Assembly (NCBI GenBank): GCA_947575805.1
Contig: CANPOY010000006.1
Coordinates: 1 to 64,000, forward strand
Direction: 5' to 3'
DNA from: an uncultured Lachnospiraceae bacterium
GTDB taxonomy: Bacteria > Bacillota > Clostridia > Lachnospirales > Lachnospiraceae
DNA: 64,000 nucleotides
Position 1 is the stretch's first letter. Each line of letters begins with the position of its first letter. Of the stretch, positions 25,709 through 35,053 are shown piece after piece. The notes beneath the pieces were generated by a model. It saw only the letters and a program-made list of their open reading frames with translations, was not told the origin of the DNA and did no database searches. Both the position numbers and the translations under genes were made by a program.

Positions 25709-26481
25709 GGGTTCAGGTGCTTGCGTCTGTCATGAATCAGACCGCGGCAGGGATTGCGGAAAAAATGCACCTTAATTCAGATGCCGTCGTTATCAACCAG
25801 TGCGACAGGCTTGGATATGAGGAACTGGAATATAAGGGACATAGCGTGCGTTTTTTTTCCTTCCCCGACAGAGGAGTGGGAAGAAGCCGCAACGAAGCGA
25901 TCCTGAGAGCGGAGGGAGATATTTGCCTGTTTGCCGATGAGGATATTGTTTATGAGGCGGAATACGCGCAGGCTATTGAAAGGGAATTCGAGAATCGGCC
26001 CGGAGCAGATATGATTCTATTTAACATAGAGATAGACGAGGCCCGCCGCACCTACCATATCAATCGGCGAAAGCGGGTGCGCTGGTACAACTGCGGCAGG
26101 TATGGGGCGGTGAGCTTTGCCGTGAAGCGGGAGAGCCTGCTTGCCTCCGGCGTAAGCTTTCATCTGTTGTTTGGCGGTGGCGCAAGGTACAGCAACGGAG
26201 AAGACAGCCTCTTTTTAAAGGAATTTATCAAGAAGGGCTACCGGGTCTATACTGCCCCGGTTACCATCGGACGGGAGGAAGTCAGGGATTCCACCTGGTT
26301 TTCAGGATACAATGAAAAGTTTTTTCATGACAGAGGAGTGCTCTACAAATATCTGTATGGCCTTTTTAGCCGGGCAATGGCACTGCGCTATCTGCTGGCA
26401 CACAGAGAAAAGCTCTGTGCGGAGGTCGGCATCGGACAGGCTTACCGCTGGATGAGGGACGGAATCAAAAGCGTGCGCTGA
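25693..26481 (+). CDS. GT-A family glycosyltransferase
   Basis: 262 residues. The N-terminal strand (VRVQVLASVMNQ) replaces the classical SVIIPVYN, but the core motif GVGRSRNEAILRAEGDICLF followed by ADEDIVY is clear, DED being the metal-binding triad near residues 78-80. Later NGEDSLFLKEFIKKGYRVY is the usual acceptor-side acidic motif. It overlaps the upstream Wzz-like gene and belongs to cluster A. Specificity cannot be deduced. Confidence 0.82.
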   Translation: MGRRVRVQVLASVMNQTAAGIAEKMHLNSDAVVINQCDRLGYEELEYKGHSVRFFSFPDRGVGRSRNEAILRAEGDICLFADEDIVYEAEYAQAIEREFENRPGADMILFNIEIDEARRTYHINRRKRVRWYNCGRYGAVSFAVKRESLLASGVSFHLLFGGGARYSNGEDSLFLKEFIKKGYRVYTAPVTIGREEVRDSTWFSGYNEKFFHDRGVLYKYLYGLFSRAMALRYLLAHREKLCAEVGIGQAYRWMRDGIKSVR

Positions 26482-26544
26482 CGCTGTCAGGCCCGGGATT
26501 CTCCTGAATTGAAATGCCTTAAACGCGGTGGAATGTGAGGAAAG

Positions 26545-27714
26545 ATGGAAAGCAGCATTCTGGTATATATTTTCCTGACAGTTACAGTTGTTATTTTGGG
26601 GCTGTTTGTCAAAAACGAAGAATATCTGTCTGCGGCGACCTGTACCGGAAATCGGGCGGGAGCAGTGCAGCCTGCCGAGGGTATGCTGCCGCTGTGCAGT
26701 CGGCAGAAGGCGCGGAACAGGGTTGCCGCTTTTGCTGTGTACTGCCTGCTGGCCGGGGTATCTGCCTGCAGGATTGCGGTGGGCAACGATTACTGGGTGT
26801 ATACTGCGAACTTCAGCCTGATTTCCCAGGAGCGGCATGTTTCCTCGGAGATAGGCTTTAATTCTGTTGTCAGGTTTTTTCAGATGTTGTTTCCGGAAGG
26901 CAAGGTACAGTATATTTCTATTTTTGCCTTTTTTTCGCTGACAACGGTGTTCTTTTTTGTCAAGGCCCTGAACAATCAGGGCAGCAGCTTTGCTTTTTCG
27001 CTGTTTCTGCTGCTGACAGGTGGCTATTATTTCAACAGCCTGAATTCCGTCCGTTACTATTTTGCCTTGGCTCTGGCGCTGTTTTCCATGAAGTACGTGC
27101 TGCGAAAAGAGTTTGGAAAGTTTTTTCTCTGCGTAATGGTGGGGATGCTGATTCACAAGTCAGTCCTTCTCACAGTGCCGGTTTATTTGCTGGCTCGTTA
27201 TCTGGCGGGGATCAGGATCAAACGCTGGTTTTGGATTCTGGGCGGCATCTTTCTGGCCAGCCTGGTATTCTGTCAGGATCTGTATCGGGAGCTGATTTTT
27301 TACTTTTATCCTTTTTATCGGGATTCTGCATTTGATAACGGGCGTATTTCCTGGATCAATGTCTTGAAGTGTGTCTGTGTGCTGCTGCTGTGTCTGATTT
27401 GTTTCAGGCGGAGTCTGAGCGATCCCGAAAAGCATATGGCAGACCGCTTTTACTTTTTCCTGAATTTGTTCGGACTGATTGTGTACTGCTGCGGCTCCTT
27501 TATACCGGAGACCTCCAGAGTGGGATACTATATGATAATTTCCCAGGTATTTCTCCTCCCGGATCTTCTGGCAGAGATGAAGCGGGGGTGGCTGCGCAGT
27601 TTTTGCCAGGCAGGAGTGCTGACAGCCTTTACGGCGTATTTTGCATTCCAGTTAAAAGGCATGTACGCCACGGACATAAGACTTCTGCCATATTTGAACT
27701 GGATCTTTCATTAG
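26545..27714 (+). CDS. EpsG family polysaccharide polymerase-like membrane protein
   Basis: 389 residues with about ten membrane helices. The pattern of the EpsG/Wzy group is visible: VGNDYWVYTANFSLISQ in a loop, EIGFNSVVRFFQMLF, YFNSLNSVRYYFALALALFS, and LRKEFGKFFLCVMVGMLIHK with the conserved SVLL after it. Members polymerise or help polymerise exopolysaccharide repeat units at the outer face. GAGGAAAG precedes the ATG. Residues 34-60 are a polar insertion not usual for the family. Cluster A also contains an O-antigen-ligase-like protein at 31504, so which one is the polymerase is open. Confidence 0.78.
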   Translation: MESSILVYIFLTVTVVILGLFVKNEEYLSAATCTGNRAGAVQPAEGMLPLCSRQKARNRVAAFAVYCLLAGVSACRIAVGNDYWVYTANFSLISQERHVSSEIGFNSVVRFFQMLFPEGKVQYISIFAFFSLTTVFFFVKALNNQGSSFAFSLFLLLTGGYYFNSLNSVRYYFALALALFSMKYVLRKEFGKFFLCVMVGMLIHKSVLLTVPVYLLARYLAGIRIKRWFWILGGIFLASLVFCQDLYRELIFYFYPFYRDSAFDNGRISWINVLKCVCVLLLCLICFRRSLSDPEKHMADRFYFFLNLFGLIVYCCGSFIPETSRVGYYMIISQVFLLPDLLAEMKRGWLRSFCQAGVLTAFTAYFAFQLKGMYATDIRLLPYLNWIFH

Positions 27715-27726
27715 CGGGGAGGGAGT

Positions 27727-29073
27727 ATGAAGGTATTATGGCTGTGTAACCTGATGATGCCTATGATTGCGGAGCAGATGAAGCTGGAGGCATCCAATAA
27801 GGAGGGATGGCTTTCCGGTCTTGCATCCGGAATTCTGGAGAAAGGCGGCGAAAACGGGATTGAACTGGCGGTGGCCTTTCCTGCTCCCGACAATATGTTA
27901 TCCGAAGGGGATGACGTCTGTATGCACACGATCACTGTCCGGGGAAGCAGGCTTACCTGTTACGGCTTCAGGGAGGACGTGTCCAGACCGGAGCTGTATG
28001 ATAAGGATCTGGAACAAAGATTAAAACAGATTCTGGATTCTGCCGGGCCGGACCTGGTGCACTGCTTTGGCACCGAATATCCTCATACCCTTGCCATGTG
28101 CAGGATTTTTCCCCGGAAACAAAGGCTGTTGATCAGTATTCAGGGACTTTGCTCCGCAATCGCCGAGAGCTATTTCGCGGACATGCCTGAAAGAGCGGTT
28201 CGTGCTGTCACCCTGCGGGATCGTCTGCGGAAGGACAGCATACGGGAACAGCAGCAGAAATTCGCAATGCGTGGCAGGGCGGAGATCGAAGCGGTTCGGC
28301 TGGCAGGGAATATAGCGGGCAGGACGGAATGGGATCGTTCTTATACAAAGGAGTGGAATCCGGGAGCTATATATTATAATCTGAACGAGACGCTGCGGGA
28401 GAATTTTTACGGGGCGGTGTGGAGGGAGGAGGATTGTATTCCACATTCCATATTTATCAGTCAGGGAGATTACCCCATCAAGGGATTCCACTATATGCTC
28501 AAGGCCATGCCGGAGATCCTGGAGGCCTTTCCGGATACAAAGCTGTATGTGGCGGGAAACAGCCTGATAAGCTGTGGTACACTGAAGGATATGCTGAAGC
28601 GGTCGGGATACGGGAAATATCTGAGGAAGCTGATCGACAGGAACGGCCTGCAGGACAAAATTATCATGCTGGGAAGGCTGGACGGGGAACAGATGAAGAA
28701 AAGATATTTAAAGAGTCATCTTTTTGTTTGTTGTTCCGCCATCGAGAACTCGCCAAATTCTCTGGGGGAGGCGATGCTTTTGGGTATGCCCTGTGTTACC
28801 GCGGATGTGGGGGGAATTCCCAGCCTTTTTACCGGTGGAGAGGACGGCATTATGTACCGGGGCTTCCGAAGCGGGTTAAATAACGATAGTAATCTGGATG
28901 CAATCTCAGGAAGACTTGCAAAATCAGTAATTGAAATCTGGAAAAGCCGGGACAAGCTGGATTATTTTTCCAAAAATGCAAGAAAGCATGCAGAAAAAAA
29001 CCATAACCAAGAGCGAAATTACGCGAAAATGACAGAAATCTATACAAATATCGCGACGGAATTGAGGGAATAG
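27727..29073 (+). CDS. GT4 family glycosyltransferase
   Basis: Retaining GT-B enzyme, 448 residues. The N-terminal half (MKVLWLCNLMMP...DLVHCFGTEYPHTLAMC) binds the acceptor; the C-terminal half has GDYPIKGFHYMLKAMPEI, KLYVAGNS, IIMLGRLDGEQMKKRY and the donor-site motif ENSPNSLGEAMLLGMPCVTA followed by DVGGIPSLF. GGGGAGGGAGT precedes the start. Next gene begins three bases after the stop. Confidence 0.88.
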   Translation: MKVLWLCNLMMPMIAEQMKLEASNKEGWLSGLASGILEKGGENGIELAVAFPAPDNMLSEGDDVCMHTITVRGSRLTCYGFREDVSRPELYDKDLEQRLKQILDSAGPDLVHCFGTEYPHTLAMCRIFPRKQRLLISIQGLCSAIAESYFADMPERAVRAVTLRDRLRKDSIREQQQKFAMRGRAEIEAVRLAGNIAGRTEWDRSYTKEWNPGAIYYNLNETLRENFYGAVWREEDCIPHSIFISQGDYPIKGFHYMLKAMPEILEAFPDTKLYVAGNSLISCGTLKDMLKRSGYGKYLRKLIDRNGLQDKIIMLGRLDGEQMKKRYLKSHLFVCCSAIENSPNSLGEAMLLGMPCVTADVGGIPSLFTGGEDGIMYRGFRSGLNNDSNLDAISGRLAKSVIEIWKSRDKLDYFSKNARKHAEKNHNQERNYAKMTEIYTNIATELRE

Positions 29074-29076
29074 AAT

Positions 29077-30405
29077 TTGAGCACGTATGTTATTGATAAA
29101 CCTTTTTTTGTATTTGTATCCAATTATCTCAATCATCACCAGATCCCGTTTTGTAATGCCATGTATAAGCTTTGCGGGGGCAGCTTTGCATTCGTGCAGA
29201 CAGAGCCGGTGGAAGAAGAAAGAATTCGCATGGGTTGGGATGAAAAAGTTCGGCAGCCCTATCTGAAGCTGTATTATCAGGCGGCGGGGGAATGTGCTGC
29301 GCTGATTGACGGAGCGGGAATCGTTATGTTCGGCGGCTGCGACGATGAAAGCTATATTGAAAAACGGCTGGAAGATGGAAAGCCGGTGATCCGATGCAGT
29401 GAGCGCCTGTATAAGACAGGTCAGTGGATGGCAGTATCTCCACGGGGGCTGCGGAAAAAGTACCATGATCATACAAGGCACCGGAAGGCGCCGGTGTATC
29501 TTCTCTGCGCCGGCGCTTATGTGCCTTCAGACTTCTCCATTGTAAGGGCCTATCCGAAAAAGATGTACTGCTGGGGGTATTTCCCTGAGACGAAGCGTTA
29601 TGATCTTGACAGGCTGATGGCGGAGAAGGGGTGGCCGGGGGAATGTAGGGAGGACATCGGGGAAGCCACAGGAGCAGGACGGGAGGAAACCGGCGGCAGG
29701 GAAGGCAGAATTCCGTATATACTCTGGGCGGCAAGGATGATTGACTGGAAGCATCCCGAGCTGGCACTGGAAACTGCCAGGTATATGAAATCCAAAGGTC
29801 TATCCTTCCATATGGATATGATCGGAGGCGGCGAGCTGGAGGAACGGGTGCGGGCGCTGAGGACAGAATATGATCTGGAAGAAGAGGTGGGACTACCGGG
29901 TTTTTTGCCTCCGGCACAGGTCAGAGAATATATGGAGCGTGCAGATGTTTTTCTGTTTACCAGTGACAGGCAGGAGGGCTGGGGAGCAGTGGCAAATGAA
30001 GCCATGAACAGCGGCTGTGCCTTGATTGCCGGCCATATGATCGGAGCGGTGCCTTATTTGATAGAGGATGGGGAAAACGGCCTGGTATACCGGGACGGAG
30101 ACCGGAAGCAATTATTCTTATTGGCGGAAAGGCTGGTGAAAAGCCGGAAGCTTTGTGACAGGCTGGGCAGAAACGCTTACAGGCAGATCACTGAGGTCTG
30201 GAACGCAGAAAACGCCGCCGGAGCCCTGTGGGACCTTTGCGGGAGATTGGGGCTGATATCGGAAAAGGACGCAGGAAGAACTGCGGCGGACCAGGGACTG
30301 GCAGGGAAGGAACGGGAGTCGGGGCGGTTCGCTCCCTGTGCTCCGGCTCCCGCAATCCCGGAGCGAAAGATGTACGCCCTGCTGAAGAAGGAGAAGAGAC
30401 AGTGA
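29077..30405 (+). CDS. GT4 family glycosyltransferase
   Basis: GT-B enzyme, 442 residues, starting with TTG at 29077 behind GAGGGAATAG. Donor-binding half: ILWAARMIDWKHPELALETA, LSFHMDMIGGGELEERV, GFLPPAQVREYMERADVFLF and EGWGAVANEAMNSGCALIAG. A loop near residues 195-210 is Gly/Glu/Arg-rich (GEATGAGREETGGREGR), and the C-terminal 50 residues are low-complexity polar. The stop overlaps the GTG start of the next glycosyltransferase (GTGA), a sign of coupling. Confidence 0.85.
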   Translation: MSTYVIDKPFFVFVSNYLNHHQIPFCNAMYKLCGGSFAFVQTEPVEEERIRMGWDEKVRQPYLKLYYQAAGECAALIDGAGIVMFGGCDDESYIEKRLEDGKPVIRCSERLYKTGQWMAVSPRGLRKKYHDHTRHRKAPVYLLCAGAYVPSDFSIVRAYPKKMYCWGYFPETKRYDLDRLMAEKGWPGECREDIGEATGAGREETGGREGRIPYILWAARMIDWKHPELALETARYMKSKGLSFHMDMIGGGELEERVRALRTEYDLEEEVGLPGFLPPAQVREYMERADVFLFTSDRQEGWGAVANEAMNSGCALIAGHMIGAVPYLIEDGENGLVYRDGDRKQLFLLAERLVKSRKLCDRLGRNAYRQITEVWNAENAAGALWDLCGRLGLISEKDAGRTAADQGLAGKERESGRFAPCAPAPAIPERKMYALLKKEKRQ

Positions 30406-31427
30406 TCAGTGTCATTGTGCCGGTATATAATACAAAAGCATATTTAAAACGCTGCATAGACTCTCTGCTGCAACAGACTTATCAGGATATGGAGATCATT
30501 CTGGTGGACGACGGTTCAACCGACGGCAGCGGGGAGCTCTGTGACAGCTATGCAGACAGGCATGAGAGTATCCGGGTCCTTCATAAGGAAAACGGCGGCT
30601 CCTCTTCGGCCAGGAATCTGGGTCTGGACAACGCAAGGGGAGATTATATCGGCTTTGTGGACAGTGACGATTATGTAGACCCGGATATGTATGAGAGGCT
30701 CTATGCGGGGATTCGGGAGTACCGGGTTAAGGCCGCACAGATCGGCAGGGACGAAATTGACCCGGAAGGCAATGCACTGCCGGACATTTGTGTCCCGCCG
30801 GAGCAGAGCGAATGTCTCTTTCCGGACAAATTTATGGAAGAGCTGCTGCTGCACAGAGGGGATTGCTCTTTTTGCACGAAGCTGATTGCCCGCAGCCTGT
30901 TTTCTGACGGGAAACCGGCGAATACCGGCAGAGAACAGGATAGCGGGGAACAATATCGGTTTCCGGTGGGTATCCTCAACGAGGACTTTCATCTGCTGAT
31001 TCGCATGCTGGACCGGATAGGGCCCATAGTGTCCCTGCCGGGTCATGCTTACCATGTATTTTACAGACTGGGCAGCAATTCCAGAAAGGAGAGCCGGGAG
31101 AATTTTTCAAGGGTGTTTGCCGACTGCGTGGATAATGCGGATCTGGCAGCAGAGATTGTCTCGGAGAAATATCCCCGGCTTGAGGCAACCGTCTTCCGCT
31201 TCGGGATTTTTCAGAGGCTGGAGTATATGCTGCATATCCCCATCGGGCAGATGAACAGGGAAAATAAAGCATATCTGGATATTGTGCATTATCTCAGGGA
31301 AAACTGGATTCAATCCATGAAAAATCCGCTTTTAACGGGAAAGAATAAGCTTTACCATACGCTCTTTGCCCTGGCTCCCAGGGGAATCAGGAAGTTGCAT
31401 CGAAGTCTTAAGAAGCGCATTGGTTGA
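30402..31427 (+). CDS. GT2 family glycosyltransferase
   Basis: 341 residues from GTG 30402, which is preceded by AAGGAG eight bases upstream and makes the protein start exactly at the family N-terminus, ISVIVPVYNTKAYLKRCIDS. The frame is open further upstream only because it overlaps the previous gene. Motifs: VDDGSTDGSGELCD, SARNLGLDNARGDYIGFVDS followed by DDYVDPDMYE, then a 200-residue C-terminal part with NEDFHLLIRMLD. Typical of EPS-cluster GT2 enzymes. Confidence 0.86.
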   Translation: MISVIVPVYNTKAYLKRCIDSLLQQTYQDMEIILVDDGSTDGSGELCDSYADRHESIRVLHKENGGSSSARNLGLDNARGDYIGFVDSDDYVDPDMYERLYAGIREYRVKAAQIGRDEIDPEGNALPDICVPPEQSECLFPDKFMEELLLHRGDCSFCTKLIARSLFSDGKPANTGREQDSGEQYRFPVGILNEDFHLLIRMLDRIGPIVSLPGHAYHVFYRLGSNSRKESRENFSRVFADCVDNADLAAEIVSEKYPRLEATVFRFGIFQRLEYMLHIPIGQMNRENKAYLDIVHYLRENWIQSMKNPLLTGKNKLYHTLFALAPRGIRKLHRSLKKRIG

Positions 31428-31452
31428 CTTTGGCAGTATCATGGGTTATGAT
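31424..31452 (+). promoter_or_regulatory. Internal promoter in cluster A
   Basis: TTGACT (31424-31429) and TATGAT (31447-31452) are exactly 17 bases apart, at the end of the preceding gene and about 52 bases before the ATG at 31504. The 76-base gap here is longer than the other gaps in the cluster. Confidence 0.65.
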
Positions 31453-31503
31453 ATTTAGGATGTAATTTACGCCCGGAATGAATACGAAGCAGAAGGTATC
31501 TGA

Positions 31504-33195
31504 ATGAATGATAGTATACGAGTAAAAAAGGGCATATACACCGTGTGCTTTGTACTATTGTGCCTCATTGACCAGCTTGTGGGCAGCGCTATGGGAAGGG
31601 TTCAGTATGTAGCAGTTAACTGTACGGGTTATGTTATTGCGGTAATGATTTTTACGGGCTGCCGGTGGAGGGAGTTTGTGAAGATTCCCTATGCTATATG
31701 GACTGTTGTCTGCGTATTCGGGTGCGGTTATGCGATCCAATGGGGGCGGGAAAACTATGCTTACGGCGGACAGTGGATTACCGCCGTGCTGAATGTGGCC
31801 ATATTCGGGTATCTGGTGATACGGTTATTTCTACGTATCTTTGTGGACATGAGCCTGCCGCGGGTAAGCGGGAGATTTCTGATTCTGTGGGCCGCTACAA
31901 TGCTGGGCATGGTGCTTTCCGAAAACGAAGCCCTTTGGCCCCTGTGGTTCTTTGTGATGTTCGGGTGCTTCTATCTGACGGAATATTCGAAGGAAGAGCT
32001 GGACGCCCTGTTTAACGGGATGCTGAACGGGATTATTATCGGTTTCTTTATCCTGCAGGGCTTTGCTACCATGTACAGGGCCTTTGACCAGGTACGCTAT
32101 ACTGGCATGTATACGAATTGTAATATGAACGCACTTTTTTACCTGATAGTGCAGGCAGCGATTCTGGGGAAATGGTATCAATTCAAAAGGAACGGGTCTG
32201 CAGTGATCTGGCAGGTGCTGGCGGGTGCAGGCAGCGGCATTTTGATGGCGTACTGCTTCCTGACCATCGGCCGTACCGCATTGGCGGTCATGCTGTTTAA
32301 TACCGTCCTGCTGATTGTATTATTCTTTTTGCAGGAAGAGAAGAAAAGGGTTCTTAAGGCGGCAGGCAGGCTGGCGGCAGTGCTGGCGGCGGCGGTGATT
32401 TCTTTTCCGGCGGTATTTTCCAGCATCAGGAATATCCCGGCACAAATGTATTCCGTCATGGTTCTGGCGTCGGATCCGGAAGGCAAAATTCAGGGAATGG
32501 TGCCATATGAAGATACAAGATATGTGGAAATGGATGAATTCCTGAAAGAGGCGCTGGGACGGTTTTTTGAGTTTTTCAGCCGGATCGGCAAGACCGGCAG
32601 GAAAGATGTACCGGATACGGGACAAAGGCTTGCCGGTCTGCTGCTGCCGTCTTTTAAGGCACAGGCGGCGGAGGACATTCCGGAGGCAGACCCTGCGGAG
32701 AAAATACCCTGGGGATCGGGCTTAAGCCCGGAGGATCCGGTATGGACGGAAGTGAATTACGGGGATTCTGTCAATGTGAGATGGGCGATCTATAAATCGT
32801 ATCTGAGCAGGTTAAATTTCACCGGTCATGAAAGCAGTGAAGACGGGGTATGGCTGAAGGCCGATTCTTCGGTGCCTCACGCCCATAATTTTCTGCTGCA
32901 GATCATGTTTTCCCATGGGATTGTCACAGGCCTGCTGTTCCTGGCAATTCTGATATTTACTTTCCTGCACTGTTTTGTACGGTGCTTCGGAAAAAGGGCG
33001 GAGAACTGGTATTACATTGTGGGAGTTCTGACGATTACTTCCTTTGTAGGTTTCGGCACCCTTGAGGTGGACTGGAGGCTGGGGCAGCTTTCCTTTACGA
33101 CACTTTTTATTGTGCAGTACCTGTTGCTTCACAGGTGCCAGGGAAGGTGTGCGGAGCCGGAGGAGGGAAACGAAGAGCAGACGGAGACGGAATAG
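31504..33195 (+). CDS. O-antigen ligase/polymerase (Wzy/WaaL-like) membrane protein
   Basis: 563 residues with about 12 membrane helices. The large outer loop (about residues 325-455) precedes the conserved motif SSVPHAHNFLLQIMFSHGIV, which is the H-x-H-N...G signature of the PF04932-type ligase/polymerase family. Such enzymes join lipid-linked glycans outside the membrane. The loop is rich in charged residues. The start has no strong ribosome site. A promoter just upstream suggests that the 3' part of cluster A can be expressed separately. Confidence 0.8.
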   Translation: MNDSIRVKKGIYTVCFVLLCLIDQLVGSAMGRVQYVAVNCTGYVIAVMIFTGCRWREFVKIPYAIWTVVCVFGCGYAIQWGRENYAYGGQWITAVLNVAIFGYLVIRLFLRIFVDMSLPRVSGRFLILWAATMLGMVLSENEALWPLWFFVMFGCFYLTEYSKEELDALFNGMLNGIIIGFFILQGFATMYRAFDQVRYTGMYTNCNMNALFYLIVQAAILGKWYQFKRNGSAVIWQVLAGAGSGILMAYCFLTIGRTALAVMLFNTVLLIVLFFLQEEKKRVLKAAGRLAAVLAAAVISFPAVFSSIRNIPAQMYSVMVLASDPEGKIQGMVPYEDTRYVEMDEFLKEALGRFFEFFSRIGKTGRKDVPDTGQRLAGLLLPSFKAQAAEDIPEADPAEKIPWGSGLSPEDPVWTEVNYGDSVNVRWAIYKSYLSRLNFTGHESSEDGVWLKADSSVPHAHNFLLQIMFSHGIVTGLLFLAILIFTFLHCFVRCFGKRAENWYYIVGVLTITSFVGFGTLEVDWRLGQLSFTTLFIVQYLLLHRCQGRCAEPEEGNEEQTETE

Positions 33196-33201
33196 GCGGT
33201 T

Positions 33202-34989
33202 ATGCGGAAGAGTGGAAGAAGGCAGATTAACTGGATATGGCCTATGCTGTGCATCGTTCTGGCCGGATTATCCGTGCTTGCCGCAGGCCGCAGTCTGTTG
33301 ATCGGGCTGGACGCAGATGAACAGTATGCAGTTACATTAGCGTATCGGATGGCGAAAGGAGATCGGTTGATCCGGGAAATATGGGATCCGCATCAAACCT
33401 CAGCCATCCTTCCGGCACTTTTGATCAGGGTCTTTCATGTTTTCGTTCCGGATAATACCTTTCTGCTTTTGTATTTGAGAGGGGCGGGTATTCTGTTTCA
33501 GGGGGCAGTTGCCGTTCTGTGGTACTGCACGGTAAAAGGTGAATACGGCAGCCGCCCGGCTCTGGTGACAGCTCTGGTGTTTTTCCATACTCTGCCGAAG
33601 TGGATTGTAACCCCGGAATTTGCCAACCAGCAGCTGTTGTTCTGGATTCTGACCATCCTCTGGCTGTACCGTTATGAGAAAACGGGAAAGCTTCACGGCT
33701 GCATATTCGCGGGAATTGCTCTGTGCTTTGCGGTTCTGGCTTATCCGTCCTGCGCGCTTTTGTTTGTGCCCTATGTGATCTGGCTGATGAGGCGGGAGCG
33801 GAGGGGAGCGCTGGTATTTACCCTGACCTGCGGAGCCGGTGCCGGTATTTTTATCGGCTATCTTTTTTCCTATCTGAGCGTTTCGGAGTTTGTACTGTAT
33901 ATGGAGCATATCCTGGCCGATCCTTCCCACAATGCGGGATTGGGGGACAAGGTGGTTGGATATTGCAGGGAAATGACGGAGTTGTCCTTGTATCTTCTGG
34001 CATATCTGGTATTGGGCCTGACGCTTTCCTATCTCTTTTGCAGGGGCATGCGGAAAAAGGATACAGGGAATTTCAGGGCACTCGGATCCCTGTGGGAGGA
34101 TCGGGTCAATTTGGTATCCTTTTTTACTATATTTATAGCCGTGGCGGATCAGGTGCGGCTGTGGGCCTTTGGACTTGTGCCTGCGGTATACCCTCAGCTG
34201 CATTATCTGTTGCTGTATCTGCTGGGGGGAATTCTGTATCACAGGGCGGCACAGGAGGAAGGGAATCGATGGAAGGGACTGTATCGTCTGGCCTGGCTGC
34301 CGTCTCTTGCAGGTTTCGGAGCGGTGCTGCTGCTGACTAACCTGGATCTGAAGGCTTCCTTTGTGCATCTCCTTCCCGGTATGCTCGCCGCCCTTCTTTT
34401 CTGGTGTGACGGGGACAGGCAGCAGGCGGCAGGCGGGGAAAAGGCAGTTTCTCAAAAGGCGGGGCCAGATTTTTCCTTCAGGCTGCTTTCGGCGGTGATG
34501 TGGCTGATTGTTCTGATCGGCGCCAGGGGATATTTGATCCGCGTTGACGAGGGAGTACCGGAAAATGTTTTCTGTGTGAAGCAGAAAGCGTTGTATGGGG
34601 CGGCAAAAAACGTATATTGTGTTTATATGACGGGATATGAATATAACAGCGATACGCTATTTGTCGAGGAAAGTCTGGAGCCGGGGACAAAGGTGCTGTA
34701 CATTGGTACCCGGCTGGAGCTCATTTATCTGATGAATGATATTGAGGTGTGTGCCGCATCGGTGATCAGCACGCCGGTCTATGATGACCGTTACCTGAAG
34801 TATTATGAGCTTAATCCGGACAAGCTGCCGGAGGCAGTGATCATTGACAGAGAATATTTTCAGATCATGGAGGAAAGAAATATCCCTATCTCCGCATGGA
34901 TTCGTGAGGAATACGATTGGGAAAATAAGGCGGAGTCGGAGTTCCTGTGGATCATAGAGCGCAGGGAGGGAAAATATCAGCCCGATTGA
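33202..34989 (+). CDS. GT-C-like membrane glycosyltransferase
   Basis: 595 residues, around 11-12 membrane helices, then an outer domain of about 150 residues. The first loop has GLDADEQYAVTLAYRMAKGD and IWDPHQTSA; acidic residues at that position are the hallmark of GT-C enzymes (ArnT/PMT/GT83 type), which use polyprenyl-phosphate sugars as donors on the outer face. This could pair with the polyprenyl-phosphate glycosyltransferase at 19056, which would make such a donor (inference). The C-terminal domain lacks features I recognise. Confidence 0.7.
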   Translation: MRKSGRRQINWIWPMLCIVLAGLSVLAAGRSLLIGLDADEQYAVTLAYRMAKGDRLIREIWDPHQTSAILPALLIRVFHVFVPDNTFLLLYLRGAGILFQGAVAVLWYCTVKGEYGSRPALVTALVFFHTLPKWIVTPEFANQQLLFWILTILWLYRYEKTGKLHGCIFAGIALCFAVLAYPSCALLFVPYVIWLMRRERRGALVFTLTCGAGAGIFIGYLFSYLSVSEFVLYMEHILADPSHNAGLGDKVVGYCREMTELSLYLLAYLVLGLTLSYLFCRGMRKKDTGNFRALGSLWEDRVNLVSFFTIFIAVADQVRLWAFGLVPAVYPQLHYLLLYLLGGILYHRAAQEEGNRWKGLYRLAWLPSLAGFGAVLLLTNLDLKASFVHLLPGMLAALLFWCDGDRQQAAGGEKAVSQKAGPDFSFRLLSAVMWLIVLIGARGYLIRVDEGVPENVFCVKQKALYGAAKNVYCVYMTGYEYNSDTLFVEESLEPGTKVLYIGTRLELIYLMNDIEVCAASVISTPVYDDRYLKYYELNPDKLPEAVIIDREYFQIMEERNIPISAWIREEYDWENKAESEFLWIIERREGKYQPD

Positions 34990-35017
34990 TGACATTTTAA
35001 AGAGAATATGTTATACT
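34989..35017 (+). promoter_or_regulatory. Promoter of the dehydratase gene
   Basis: ATGACA (34989-34994) and TATACT (35012-35017) are 17 bases apart, and the -10 is extended by TGT. It starts directly at the stop codon of the preceding gene and lies about 37 bases before the GTG at 35054. Confidence 0.65.
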
Positions 35018-35053
35018 TGGCGTTGGTGGCAGGAAAGGTAAGGGTGAAAGTCT

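Noticed and set aside
33400..34455. Minus-strand open frame opposite the GT-C-like gene
   Set aside because: Same kind of shadow, with no motif or ribosome site.
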